Source: Amphirosellinia nigrospora
Taxonomy: Eukaryota > Ascomycota > Sordariomycetes > Xylariales > Xylariaceae
Reading direction: 5' to 3'
DNA length: 64,000 bases
Assembly (NCBI GenBank): GCA_004123355.1
Contig: SCHM01000002.1
Location: forward strand, 2,542,001 to 2,606,000
Positions within the stretch are counted from its first letter, which is position 1; every line of letters begins with the position of its first letter. A program made the position numbers and the translations under genes. The notes beneath the pieces were generated by a model. That model was not told the DNA's origin, did no database searches, and saw nothing but the letters and a program-made list of their open reading frames with translations. Of the stretch, positions 50,672 to 61,800 are shown in pieces.

Positions 50672-51783
50672 CTACATTCCCCGCCCCCGAAATTTCTGAT
50701 CAAATTGACTCACGAACTCGGTGATTCCAAGCTCGTCCCAGTAGGCGAGAACGTGTTGTGTGCTCATAACGAGTTTAACGTCATCCCAACTTTCGACTCG
50801 GGTAGGTAGTAGTGAACCGGAGAATCGCTGCCCTGGAAGAGGCTTGTACCGGATGTTGGACTTTGTCGACGCGCCGATAGCGATATTCAAATAGCCCTCG
50901 ATGTCTTTTCTGAAGTCTCCGTCGCAGTCAAGTATCTTGTCCAGAATATTGTGCAAGTTTCTGTCGTCATGTGTGTCTATAGACCATGCCTGGGAACGAT
51001 GTCGGATTCGTTGTAATAGTCCGTGTTGTATACCTGGTAGCCCTCACCTTCGCCCGATGAAGAGTCTTTTGGGAAGGCAGCGGTATATGCAGCAGCAAAC
51101 GCCTCGTTTCCGGGGGACACACCAGCCGAAGGTAGTACCTTCACTTTGTGGTCACCAGTCAATAACTTCTTCGCCAACCCATATGCAACGAGTGGCGAGA
51201 TGGCTCCCCCAAGGCTGTGGCCGGTGACCACGATAGTGTAGCTTGGGTCCAAGGAACTCAAGTACTGGTCGATGCGCGTGCCTTCGTTGGCTTCCGTGCT
51301 GATATTGTTCAACACGTTCCACACGCCAACACAGCTTCCTTTGCTGCAATATGGGCGTGTAGAACCATTGTCTGGGATTTCAGTGCTGGCTACGGGCTCA
51401 GGAATGCCCTGGGGAGTCCATGAATCGACCCAGGCATTGAAATCAACAACCTCCCAAACATCGAAGTCTTGATAGAGGTCTGCCCATGAATTCGACGCTG
51501 TGCCTGCGATGGCAACAACGCAGACCTTTTGGGTGTCATCAACAGCTGCAAACCATATGTTGTCAGGTCCGCCTTCGTCCGGATGCTCCCTCTTCTCTTT
51601 GTAGACTCTAGGCCCCCAGGAAAGAGCCCAGTTGCCTGTCAGTAGTGGAAGAAAATGGCCCAGACATTTTTTCAACTCGTCTTGAAGGTGTGCTTCTAGG
51701 CCTTGATATTTGGAAACAATGCCCGTTGCCATAGACAAGCAGTATATCTGCTGGAATAAATTGTAATGGTACGGGTCGTCCAT
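50672..51783 (-). CDS. Class 3 lipase
   Basis: About 370 residues, without introns. The nucleophile motif is GHSLGGAISPLVAYGLA; an Asp in YNESDIVPQAW and a His in MSTQHVLAYWDEL complete the likely triad. An AIAGTASNSWADLYQDFDVW stretch precedes it, as in fungal lipase-3 proteins. No signal peptide is seen at MDDPYHYNLFQQ, so the enzyme is probably intracellular. One frame break at 50,990, in a CCC run, splits the C-terminal quarter; one extra C joins DIVP to QAWSIDTHDD. Likely role: triacylglycerol or ester hydrolysis. Confidence 0.82.
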
Positions 51784-52060
51784 GGTGGAGTAGGATGATA
51801 TTCTTTGCTAGAATGATTTTACGACCGAATAACAATCTCCAATGATTGAAAATAAAGAAAAGTTGGGATTTTAAGACGAGGAGTGTGTCATGGAAAAGCT
51901 TCGAGGCCAGGACACGAACGAGCTAATATACCCAACCTCTTACAATACCAGATGGGAAGACTAGGCGTCAACTATACCCTAAATCTAATTCTATCACTAC
52001 GACGCCCGATAATCGGCTTGGTTCTGTCTTACTCATATCCCTGAGTAAGCCCGCGCTTCT
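51784..52060. other. Upstream region of the lipase
   Basis: Likely lipase promoter; no distinct TATA box is seen. Confidence 0.3.
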
Positions 52061-52378
52061 TTATTGTGGTGTTGAAGATAAAGTGACATTTCGGGTCAAG
52101 AGAGGGGCGGGTGAACGGCCGTGTAACATGTAACCTCCAATAAGATTGAGAGTTCTGCAATAGTTTACGCCTTCGTATGGATATGTCGCCAGATCCGATC
52201 GCGTACATAGGATAACATCAGGCTGCATCATTGCAAGACACAAGCTGAAGAGAGTTTTCGTGTGAAGGAGGGGTCGACGAATAGTCGTGTGACATGTCAT
52301 CTCGAATCGGTCGAGGCTGCTGCAATATTCCCGAATCCTCTCCCTTCTATCTTCGAGTATTGCTTTGGGCCCAGCCAT
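52061..52378 (-). CDS. Hypothetical protein with an internal duplication
   Basis: A 105-codon frame starting MAGPKAILEDRRERIREYCS. It holds two diverged copies of a 30-residue motif: REYCSSLDRFEMTCHTTIRR-PLL and VNYCRTLNLIGGYMLHGRS-APLL. Both share YC, L, a mid Met or aromatic residue, R and PLL. The DNA is duplicated as well, about 190 bases apart. No family recognised. It could be a real repeat protein or chance reading of a duplicated non-coding segment. Confidence 0.35.
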   Translation of the reverse strand: MAGPKAILEDRRERIREYCSSLDRFEMTCHTTIRRPLLHTKTLFSLCLAMMQPDVILCTRSDLATYPYEGVNYCRTLNLIGGYMLHGRSPAPLLTRNVTLSSTPQ

Positions 52379-53159
52379 GTAATTACTTTGGGTCGCAGCA
52401 ACTCAACATCTGCAGAGTTCATGTATGTTGTATGTTAGGTAGGGCGAATGGGAAGGCGATGGCATGATGGGTGAATAATTCAGCATGAAATCTTGCGTAA
52501 TCCTTCGAATAATAGTGTTATGATTAACTTTAGCGGGCTCGGCTTGCATCTAGATGCTGTTTACTTTGCTGTATTCTTATGCATCATGTAAGGAAAAGAA
52601 AGGTATCTGTCGTGAATGGCTTCATTTTTGGGTAACTGGGCGGTTGCAGTTCTTCAACTTCATGGGGAGGGAAGAGGGCATTCAGGATAGGTGTGAAAAG
52701 AGTGCAAAGGTCATTACGACAACTTGATGGAAATAAAAGGATCCATTAAGAGGTGCTACCCTGAAATATCTACCCTATCATCATTTTACCCTGGTAGGGT
52801 TACCCAGGGCGAGTTGGGGGCCGAAGCTTAACCTCCTCAGAACTCGCTCAAAACCGCGTTTTGTGAGTCGGTTCTCGCCAACCACCATACAAATTAATTT
52901 ATCGGGATTGACTAGCTGCACGGGAACCCTCCACCTCGTGTTCCTGACCCAACTGGGGTCGGTGGGTATATGAGAAAGCGAACAGTCTCGGACTGAGGCG
53001 CAACTCATGGATCGGGGGAACGCAGCCCACCACCACTCTACAGTGAGGCATAGCGGACATTACTGCGAGCGCAGCACTAAGTGCACAAGCTACAGAGGTA
53101 GTTATAGGGGCAATTAGCATTTCGCTACCGCGCATCATGGTGAAGGTCAACCATATGAG
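52379..53159. other. Intergenic
   Basis: No gene recognised. A 153-codon minus-strand frame (52,899-53,360) runs into the repeat array to its right and lacks any motif, so I regard it as chance. Confidence 0.45.
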
Positions 53160-53760
53160 GGTAAATTTAGGTGCACTGAGGTCTGCTGAGGGCGATATAC
53201 TGAGATTACTATACTGGGGGCATACACCACACAGAGAGTATCTATCGAGGGTATACACTAGGGCATTACTCGGGGGTATTGCACTACGTTGATGGCTTAT
53301 ATTAATACATTTATGAGGGCGCTGCGCAGAACGCGTAATCTCAAGCCTACTACATGACACTGGGGGTTGTGCTAGGGGTAAACACCAGGATATTCCGCTA
53401 AGGGTCCTAGATAATCTTTATGGTATACACACGTCGAATTATATGAAAGCTACTGTGCTAAAGGTGCTACGTTGAGGGATACATTTATAGAAGGTGGCAT
53501 ATTGAGATCACTATATTGAAGGTTGCACACCAAGGGCGTTCCTCTGAGGGCACTACACTACACTGGGGGCTATTACTGAGGGATACACCAAATAATCAGG
53601 CTGGGGGCTTCACATGAGTAGTATTGAAAGTACTACATCGACGGCGTTGCTGAGGGAACATGAGGGGATACAGTAAAGAAGTTCACTGAGCAATTATACT
53701 GAGGGCACTACGCTGAGGGTTCTATATTGAGTGAGCGTTTGTACTAAGGACAAAGAAAGC
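53160..53760 (+). repeat. Highly degenerate short tandem array
   Basis: About 600 bases built from variants of a 12-16 base word close to TACACTGAGGG, for example TACTGAGGGC, CTACACTGGGGGC, CTACGCTGAGGG and TATATTGAG. Copies are strongly diverged, with uneven spacing. The changes are mixed, not only RIP-type, so this looks like an old minisatellite that decayed normally. No protein frame runs through it consistently. Confidence 0.65.
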
Positions 53761-54690
53761 AGAGGGCTGGTATCTTTGGAAAGTGGTGCTCAGTGTGGAT
53801 GAAACGAAGCTTGAACTGCGTCAGCGGTCAATATCTAGAGGGCGTAATGTTGAGCGTGGCGTACTAGAGGTGAACCAAGAACAGTACAATGGGGCAACTA
53901 CTATGCCGACGAACAATGCACTGAAGATCATAAAACTGAGGGTTCTCAATATGCCTGGTAGGGCATCATATAGTGGTCAAAGAAACTAATGGTGAGGTGT
54001 ACTGGCCGTAAAGCACACTAAATGCTAATATTCTCAGGGCTAGTAGACAGATAGCTTTTGGTGACGGTGAGTTATAGTGATCGTGTTACTCTATAGATCT
54101 TAATGGCGTGTTAAGATCTAATAATGTTTTTAAGTTGTTCTATAGAACTGAAAATACTTAGTCGTGTGCGGGTGTAGTTTATCAATGAGCCGCAGGGAAT
54201 AACAATCGGGCGAAATTTCATACCCTTGAAAAGAGGCGAGAATACTTTTCAACTCTTCCTCCTAGACACGAGGCTAAACTATCTGCTCCTGAGACGAGCT
54301 TAACTCCCACTCCAACCCCCTTGCTTCAAGACACCACACCCCCTCTTCCGGTCACTACCCCCCGTCACTTCATCCTCCGAGGCATGAGGTAAAACTGCCG
54401 CGCCTGAGTCAGCGAAAAAGTACTCCGTCCAAGGCAAAATGTGACGTTAAACGACCCCTCATGAACTAGCTTCGGCGATGGAGGTTAAACTGTTCATCCC
54501 TTCCCCTGCCTCTTTCCACTATCCCCTTTCCTCCGCCCCTATCATCCGCCCCTATCCTCCGCCCCTTTCTTTTGGCCCCTTCTCTCCACCCCTTTCTTCC
54601 AGCCTTTTCCTGCACACGTAGTTGTAGCTTGTAGTAGATGGATCCACGTAGAGTAATAGGTCCGGACCTGTAGTTTTAGTCGTAGTTAAC
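53761..54690. other. Intergenic with pyrimidine-rich tract
   Basis: From about 54,495 to 54,605 the plus strand is almost all C and T, with a repeated CCGCCCCTATC / CCGCCCCTTTC word. A 68-codon frame at 53,783-53,989 has no recognisable motif. Nothing else is seen. Confidence 0.5.
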
Positions 54691-55239
54691 TGGAGGGGGG
54701 ACTACGAGAGCCCTCGGGTGAGAGGTGGGCCTCCTGTAGTCGTAGTCGTAGGTCGTAGATTGTAGATCGTAGCTCGTAGATGTAGACGTATCTGTAGACG
54801 TAGACGTAGTTAACTGGAGGGGGGAACTTCGAGAATCCTCGGTGAGAGGTGGGCCTCCACGTAGTCGTAGCTGCAGTCGTAGTACGCCGGCGTAAACGTA
54901 GATGTAACTATAGAAGTAGCTGTAGTACTTGGAGGGGGGAACCACGAGAGTCCCCGGTGAGCGGTGGGCCTCATATAGAGTAGATATAGTTGTAGATATA
55001 GTTGTAATAATTGGAAGGGGGGACTTCGCGAGCCCTCGGGAGAGTGGCGGGCCTCCTGTAAACATAGCTATGGACGTAAATGTGAATGTAACAGTGGATG
55101 GGGAGCTTCAAGAGTCCTCAGGCGGGTGGCGGGCCTCTGCGTAGTCGTAGACGTAAGTCGTAGATCGTAGGCATAGAAGTAGCTGTGATAGAACTTGGAG
55201 GGGGAACTTCGAGAGTCCTCGGGTGAGCGGCGGGCCTCC
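54691..55239. repeat. Compound minisatellite: 44-bp core with GTAGNN hexamer spacers
   Basis: Six copies of a core of about 44 bases start at 54,691, 54,815, 54,930, 55,012, 55,095 and 55,196. Each begins TGGAGGGGGGA and ends GGTGGGCCTCC, with a CGAGAGTCCTCGG-like middle. Between cores lie arrays of a GTAGNN hexamer (GTAGTC, GTAGAC, GTAGAT and others) of 38-80 bases. Read on the minus strand, the spacers give alternating tyrosine dipeptides (YSYFYSYIYVY) and the core gives GGPPLTRGL-like segments, but the frame is not kept from unit to unit. Probably non-coding. Confidence 0.8.
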
Positions 55240-55579
55240 ATAATGTAGTTGCGTAGATGTTAACGTGAAGGTGAAGCTGACCATAGATGTAGCTGTTAAC
55301 ATGAACTGGGAAGTAACTTACAATCTGTATTCAATTCATATAGACGTTTAAGAACTACTATTATTACTTATGATTATTATTATTATCATTTATGATTATT
55401 ATTACTTATTATTACTAATTCTCATTTTTACCACTGAATGTTGATTCAATCATATAATCCATGTAAACCCTTGTGTTGTGTGATAGTATCTGTGAAATAT
55501 GCTAAGTCGTGGTTGGTGACTAGACGTGGCGTAAGCTTGGGTTGTGGCTACTTGTCGGTGCAAGCTTCGTGATGTGAAG

Positions 55580-55724
55580 TGTCACGATCCACGCAAGGGT
55601 AGGGTGTGAACATCTGTTGTTGCACAGAGGACCAGTGAAGTCATCTCCGTGGGCTCTACGTGACTATCTGGCTATATACGAGGAGTCTCTTTGTCTGACT
55701 GGTCTCTGATCCCTGTTCCTGGCA
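55580..55724 (+). mobile_element. Copia-like LTR relic (second copy)
   Basis: Starts with TGTCACGA and aligns with the right half of the relic at 19,669-20,007 through the GTTGTTGCAC, GGCTATATAC and TCTTTGTYTGA words. It ends near GGCA. No paired end or coding region is attached. Like the first copy, it appears to be an old broken LTR fragment. The family assignment is tentative. Confidence 0.42.
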
Positions 55725-56338
55725 TGAAGCGTGCACGTAAGGGTGCTATCACATATAGTGTCCTATTTGTTATGATTGTGAAAGTGTTGGGTTGTAAAGT
55801 TGTCATAGTACTTAGGTTGATAGTAAGGAATATGGAAGTTAAGGCGTTAGTACGGGGTGTTCAGGTGCGCAGCCAGTTATACAGAGTAGTTAGTGGACTA
55901 GCCATATCATATAGGATACAGAACAATAGTAGCTCAAGTATCGTGAAAGATTGAGGGGATAGGCAAGAAAGTTTCTCACTTGGCGGAGGCTCCATTACGA
56001 TTTGCGGAAAACACTGGGATTAAGGGCTAGGTAACGTGAAGGAGTGGGCGGCAATAGTTAGAATTGAAGGGGATAAAACTCCTAAATCAAGCATCGCCTA
56101 AATGGCTGCACCCGTTAACTTAGCCTCCTGAGACCATAGTCTAGTCACAGCGAGCCAAGAAACTTGGGTACATACGTAGATAGAGCGGTTAAACATCGAG
56201 TTTGAGCAGGCTTAATGGATCCCAAACTGGCCTCTCTAGCGAGTTAATTAAACAGATGTCTGAAGATTTTACTGAGATACTTAAATAGTCCTAAGTGAAA
56301 TGAAGATTGTATCACGGATCTATCTCACACCATACTAA
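55725..56338. other. Intergenic, 3' of the HET gene
   Basis: An 87-codon frame starting inside the LTR relic (55,691-55,954) has no motif. No gene seen. Confidence 0.4.
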
Positions 56339-58571
56339 TCATCCCAAGTTAACCAAAACCCACTCCCTACTTTCACTAACCCAAGCACCCTCATCGACCT
56401 CAGCAGCACAAACTCTCTCCGCAACGTGCTTCTCGCGATCGACCCAGTCAACAAGCAGGAGATACAGCCTGCGCTCCGCGCGCACAGTACTACCACGAAA
56501 ATCGTCAAACTTACGGCAGATAACAATGAAACTACGTTTCCCCTCCGGCTTCGCGATTTGGTAGGGTGAGATGGGGAGCAGTTCGCCAATTTCTTGTTCA
56601 GAAGAACTGTATATCTTGCCGTCTCTTGTCTCCAGCTCCACGTAGCTCGTCCAAAAGAGCAGGCGTCCCGAGTTCCGAAACTCGTCGTCGCCAGCGTGCA
56701 GCATATGTGCTGGGATAGCAGTGTCTTGCTTCCAACCCGCTGAAGTCGAGGGGTCGACACCATACATATTGATCGGGTGCAGGTCCTCTAGTGTATCTTT
56801 AGATGTGTTAAGCGGCGACGCCTTGCCATAGATATCTAATTTCATAATGTTCAACTCCGCGGCAATGTTCACTTGCTTTGGAATAACACGCGTGATACCC
56901 TCTAGATGCATCCATCCAAGCCAAGACCAACCCATCAGCAGCGCGTACGCGATGTATCTCCCGTCGTCGGGTCGGGATTTTGGCATGAGATAGATCGGCG
57001 TCGTAGTAGAAGACGATATTCACCCACGCCAGCGAGATATCAAACATGCAGGATACGGAGTGTCCCCAGTGAAACTCATGTCCCGAGTTCACGGAGACGC
57101 GACTCAGCACGCCAGTAAATGCGTTGAGGATATCACCCTGCATGGTTAGGTGCCGCCTATTATACGCCGCGATCATAGATCGTAGTTCCCCGTAGCTGAA
57201 ATTCGCACCGCCGAACTCGCCAAAGATGCTGTGGCCGGATAGGACGGACGACACGATGTCGCCGGGCTTCACGACCGTCGGGAAGTCCTCGAACCCGATC
57301 GTCTCGCAACATTGCGCCGTCTCGCACGACCAGAAAACCTGGTCCGCCGTGATCGCTAGCGTGCGCCACGCACAAGTTCCATATGCCTCATCAAGCCGTA
57401 AGACGTCCATGACGCTTAGGTTCTCCGCCACGCGCGCCGTATGCTGGCAAATCGTCCGCGGCGTGTCATTCACACCCGCTAGCCCATCTGCCGCTGTGCC
57501 GCTTGCCGCCACGATGATCAATGACGCACTCGAGTACACGAGATCCATCTGTGGGAGCTGCACGGCTTTATCGGCGTCCGAGTCCTGGATCAGACATAGC
57601 CTGTCTATCCAGAGGTACTCCACCCCCATCTGCTGCGTGAGCCATATCGCATCTTCAATAGTTTTCGGAAGCCGGTCCGAGTTCAAGGCATCCGGGACTC
57701 GAAGACTCGGTAGGTTTTGTGTAGTAGTCTGAAGGGGCTCTTGTTCTGAGCCCCATACATAACTCAGTGTAAGGTAGGGGCATGCAGTCGGGACATCGAC
57801 GATGCAACGCTGGGCCACGTCTACGAGACGAAGGTTATGCGGCCATGTTATTCCCTGTCCGAGCCAAGATGGCTGTTCACATGCGGTGCCGTGGTTATGA
57901 CGGCAAGTGTCATACCACTTCTTTAGCAACTTAATATTGACCTCTGGTCGTACGAGGCGCCCGGTAGGAAACGCCGTGAAAGGAGTCGTCTCATCGACGT
58001 AGTCCTTGATAGTGGGTATAGGATATCGGCAAGGATGTAGCTGCATGAAAGTCTGAGAAGTAGCTTCGACAGGCGCAAGGCCCGCCAGAACCAAGAGACG
58101 ATTAAGGCTGTTATTCTTGCGCCGCCCGTCTATCGCCTATTTGGGGTCGTCATGAATAGCATCGCGCTGGTCGAGGGAGTCGAGAAATTCTTGCTTTAGT
58201 AGATTTACAGATTGAAAATTCGGGTTTAGCTCCGTAAACAACTGATCTAGGAGCACGTTCGCTTGTGAGATGTTGCCGGTTAAGACTCCAGAGCTCAGGC
58301 GGTTTTGGCCATTGAAAAATGCACAAGCGATTCGTTCCGGGCGGTCGAGGAACTCTGCGATGGGCCACCATGGCTTCAGAGATCGAGATGCGCGGCTGAT
58401 GAGATTGCATAATTCACATGTATCCTGATTTGACCTGATACTCCCCAGATTATGTTCGCGACACTTAACTTTTCCATTTTCAAGCCTGGTAGATTGTATG
58501 TTAAATACTCCCGTTAATAGCTGTTCCCACTCAGTCGATCTGCAGTCGTGACACAGATTATAGGTGGCCAT
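56339..58571 (-). CDS. HET-domain (heterokaryon incompatibility) protein
   Basis: About 720 residues. The N-terminal NLCHDC...CELC cysteine pattern is typical of HET proteins. The HET domain shows YLTLSYVWG, LPKTIEDAIWLTQQMG, YLWIDRLCLIQD and MDLVYSSASLIIVAASG. The usual AWTFQE box after it is poorly preserved (CAWRTLAITADQVFW). HET proteins act in non-self recognition between fungal strains. An in-frame stop near 58,139 would be removed by a 72-nt intron (58,137-58,208, GTAAAT donor), and one frame break lies near 57,000. Whether the gene is functional cannot be told. HET genes are often polymorphic or degenerate, and this one adjoins a repeat-rich interval. Confidence 0.72.
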
Positions 58572-58816
58572 GGTGAGCTATGTTTATACGATCAATTCTC
58601 ATAATAGAGTAGCTTAGGACAGACTAGTCTTCGTATGTAACCTCGAAAGCCTTCTACCCCTACCCGCTAGCCCTTTCCCATTCATTCCCAATCATTATTG
58701 GAAAAATATTGGAGAGGAGGGGTAGTGCCATCTCTAATAGCTTATGTGCGGCTGATTTCCCTGACGCCCCTATGCTTTGTTTTGAGCCAATCCCCTGTTC
58801 AATTCTAATCAGGTAC
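58572..58816. other. Short intergenic gap, NOP2 3' / HET 5'
   Basis: A 245-base gap holding the NOP2 3' end and the HET promoter. Both genes are on the minus strand. A coding-like frame runs from NOP2 into this gap, but it is out of register with the conserved NOP2 tail. Confidence 0.4.
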
Positions 58817-61800
58817 CTATGCTTTACTCTTAGTCTTTTGCTTGCCACCATTCGTAGACTTTGCGTTGGGTTTTGTTTGCGAGCTATCGCTTTTAGCCTT
58901 GGTCTGGGCTTTTGGCTTATCGAGGGCTTTGGGGTCAAGACCCGCGTTCGCATAGCATTTCGCTTCGCACGTTGGATGTATTCAGCATCTTCATCATCAT
59001 CAAAGCCACCAAAGTCACCGCCTTCCGTTTCCTGGGGCGAAACCTTGTCGTCCGCCAAGATCGGGGTCTTATCAATAACTTCTTCCTGTCTCGGCGCCGA
59101 CTCGGTTTTGTTGTCCTCACTAAATTTGCTGGCGTTGGCCCTATCTTGTGAAATTTGGCGACATAACTGCAACGGATTAGGGCATCATTCAGAGAAACTT
59201 TTGGATTATATTTAACTTACAAGCCGTCCATGTTTAGAGTATGAGGGTAAAAGCGCGCGTGAGACTTAAACTCTTACTAAACCCATCTTAGTCAGGAGGT
59301 GTCTCATCTGACGAAGAACCGGGTGATGTTCGTCTGAGGAATGAAATGCAAAACTCTCTTAATGCCACGGGTAGAATCTACTTACTCGAAGGTTTTCCCT
59401 TGGTATGCGGTAAACCCCTCTTTCCCAAACGGGAGGTCGGTGGAAACTAGACGCACGTTTGGCTATGGAAATTAAAGTTAGTATTATTGTCATAGACAAC
59501 AAAGAATATTCTGGAGGCCTGCACAATATGCAGAGCCCAAGGCCGTAGATGAACCTTACCCTCTTCTTCAAAGCATATTGAACGACTGCAAATTGTTAGC
59601 AAATTGTTAGCAAATTCAAGATTTCATGAAATGAGGACGTACCCATTTCATTTTCCTCGACGCTGACACTGCAAGTAGAGTAAACCTTTTCGAATCCCAA
59701 AAATTAGCATTCCATCTCATGAGTAAATCGCACGAGATCAGGAATAGGTAGAAGGAGAAGGAAGCTTGATGATGGTACTTACTATGTAACCGCCTGTACC
59801 AGCATGGTTCACTGAATCGATGGCAGCTAGGATTAGTTGTCTCTGGGTGTGGGGTATCGTGATGAAATCTTTTTCCGTCTTGTTTGTTTTAATCGATGGG
59901 TCCTTCGCAAGACTGCATGTGTCAGACGTGATGATGCTCAAGGAATATGAAACTGCATAACGACAAACGATTACTTACCACCTGTACCGGTGCATGGTCT
60001 ATATAAATAGCCGGGTTAGTAGTTGTTGCAAAATAGTTGTCTACTGGTACCCAAAAGCGGAATGGAGGCATAGAGGGTGGTTATCCTCCATGATCGTATA
60101 TCGAGGTGTAACTTACGCATCTGTACAATCAAATGTTAGCACCCGACGAAAATTGAAGAATTCCCAAGTGAAAAGGAACCTATGACTAAGGGCTACTGAA
60201 TTATTGAATGGAGCGTGCCTCATGTTCCTTCGAAGTGCGCGAAAATCTGAAGCAAATGGAAGCAAAGCGTCAATGATTACTTACCAAGCAAAACCCTATC
60301 AAAGCCTCCATTACCTTAGGGAAATCTCTCTGTTCCGATATCAGTCGTTTGAGCTTTACGGTATATCATATGCCAGAGAAGAAAATGCGATCATGCGCTT
60401 TGGGGATATCGTGTGGGCCTGTTTCACGACTTACAGCATCATAATTGCAGACAATAACTAAATTCATGTGTTAGCTAGGCAGCAACCCTGACACAATATC
60501 GTTTTAGACAGCTTACCATTTCTGACACCAAGTCTATGGACGTTTCCTATCAAACCGCGTGACCTAGTTTTGGACGGATCCTAGACCATGTTAGCCTTAC
60601 ATGCCAATTCTCGAAGTTACATTCCCCCTTACATTGGCAAAGATGCAACCTGTGTTCTTCATCATCGCTGCCATATGGCAAGTTTTACCACCGGGTGCAC
60701 TGGCCATATCAACTACATTTTGAAGTCAGCGGAAGGGGGCCACTAAATAATATTTAGCTTGACCGCCGCTGTCACTTACGGATTCTTTCGCCGGGTTGTG
60801 GTGCTAACGCCATGCAGGGTAAAAATGAAGACCCTGCTTGAAGAAGATAATGGCCGGCCAAATACTCGGGGTTGCTGAGCGTTGCGTTAGCACTATGAAG
60901 ACAGGCTCCAAATTCAACAGCTTTGTGGTGGTTCTCGCAATTACCTCCTAAACTGAATTCACCAAAGTCAATACTGTTATATCTACAGGAGCCTCGAGAA
61001 ATATGATAAGGGAAGCTTACGGAACGTTCGATTCAAATATTTGTAGGCCAACCTGCGATATGTCAAGGTTAGTTGCCTTGCAAATCGCCGCTTTGATGAC
61101 CGACTAACTGACCTTAGACCATTTCCCAACCTATTTCACAAGGAGGATTAGCAGTTGTCGAATTGGAAAATCTCATAATCGTTTGAGGGATGCAGCAGCA
61201 ATCACTTCGAAGCCGACGTAGGGAGATTAAGATAATCCACTCACCGGTTCAAGCGTTACGCGCGCGGCTGATGAGAGCTAATATTATGGTTGTTAGAATT
61301 ATCTTTTTAGATGAGAATTTAAAACAGTAAAAGTCTTACCAGAGGCCAACGTTCGCCTACTCGTTTTCAATGTATTTGTTCTGTAGATATGTTAATGAGA
61401 GTTGAGTGCTGGGACGACTTTAGTATATGCATACCTGATGACAATAGGGCGAGGACTTCAATGTCAAGTCAGTAAATACACTCCTGGTTCTAAAAGAGCC
61501 TCCGTCTATCACTCACGTCTCGTTGGCATCAAAAAAGGCGAGAGCCTCTCTCTATTGGGTCTGTTAGCATTCAGAATTTAAGATACGCTGGGGCGAGCGA
61601 TAAGTATAATTAAGACTCACCGGTGGGAATAAGCCTAGTAGCTTTTCTGCGAGAAATTCAGAGTATCCTATAGACCTGAGCATGAGCGTTGCGCCGCATA
61701 GACCCGGCGACTTGAAGGCCTCTAAGTTGCTTACCGTAGTAGTCGCAAATCGCCCGAAGGAGCTCCGCCGTGTACTCCGATCTTGATCGGCCATGCTCTG

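Noticed and set aside
54676-55302. Repeat protein encoded by the compound minisatellite
   Set aside because: The reading frame is not maintained between units and the units vary in length by non-multiples of three.
57226-57732. 168-codon plus-strand serine-rich frame
   Set aside because: Antisense to the HET domain and without recognisable features.
58660-58816. Extension of the last NOP2 frame to 58,660
   Set aside because: It is out of register with the conserved tail. The frame giving LDPKALDKPKAQTKAKSD ends at 58,817 and matches NOP2 proteins better.
58709-59215. 168-codon plus-strand hydrophobic frame resembling a membrane protein
   Set aside because: Antisense to the acidic and lysine-rich NOP2 C-terminus. 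Hydrophobic codons arise from complementing Lys/Glu codons.
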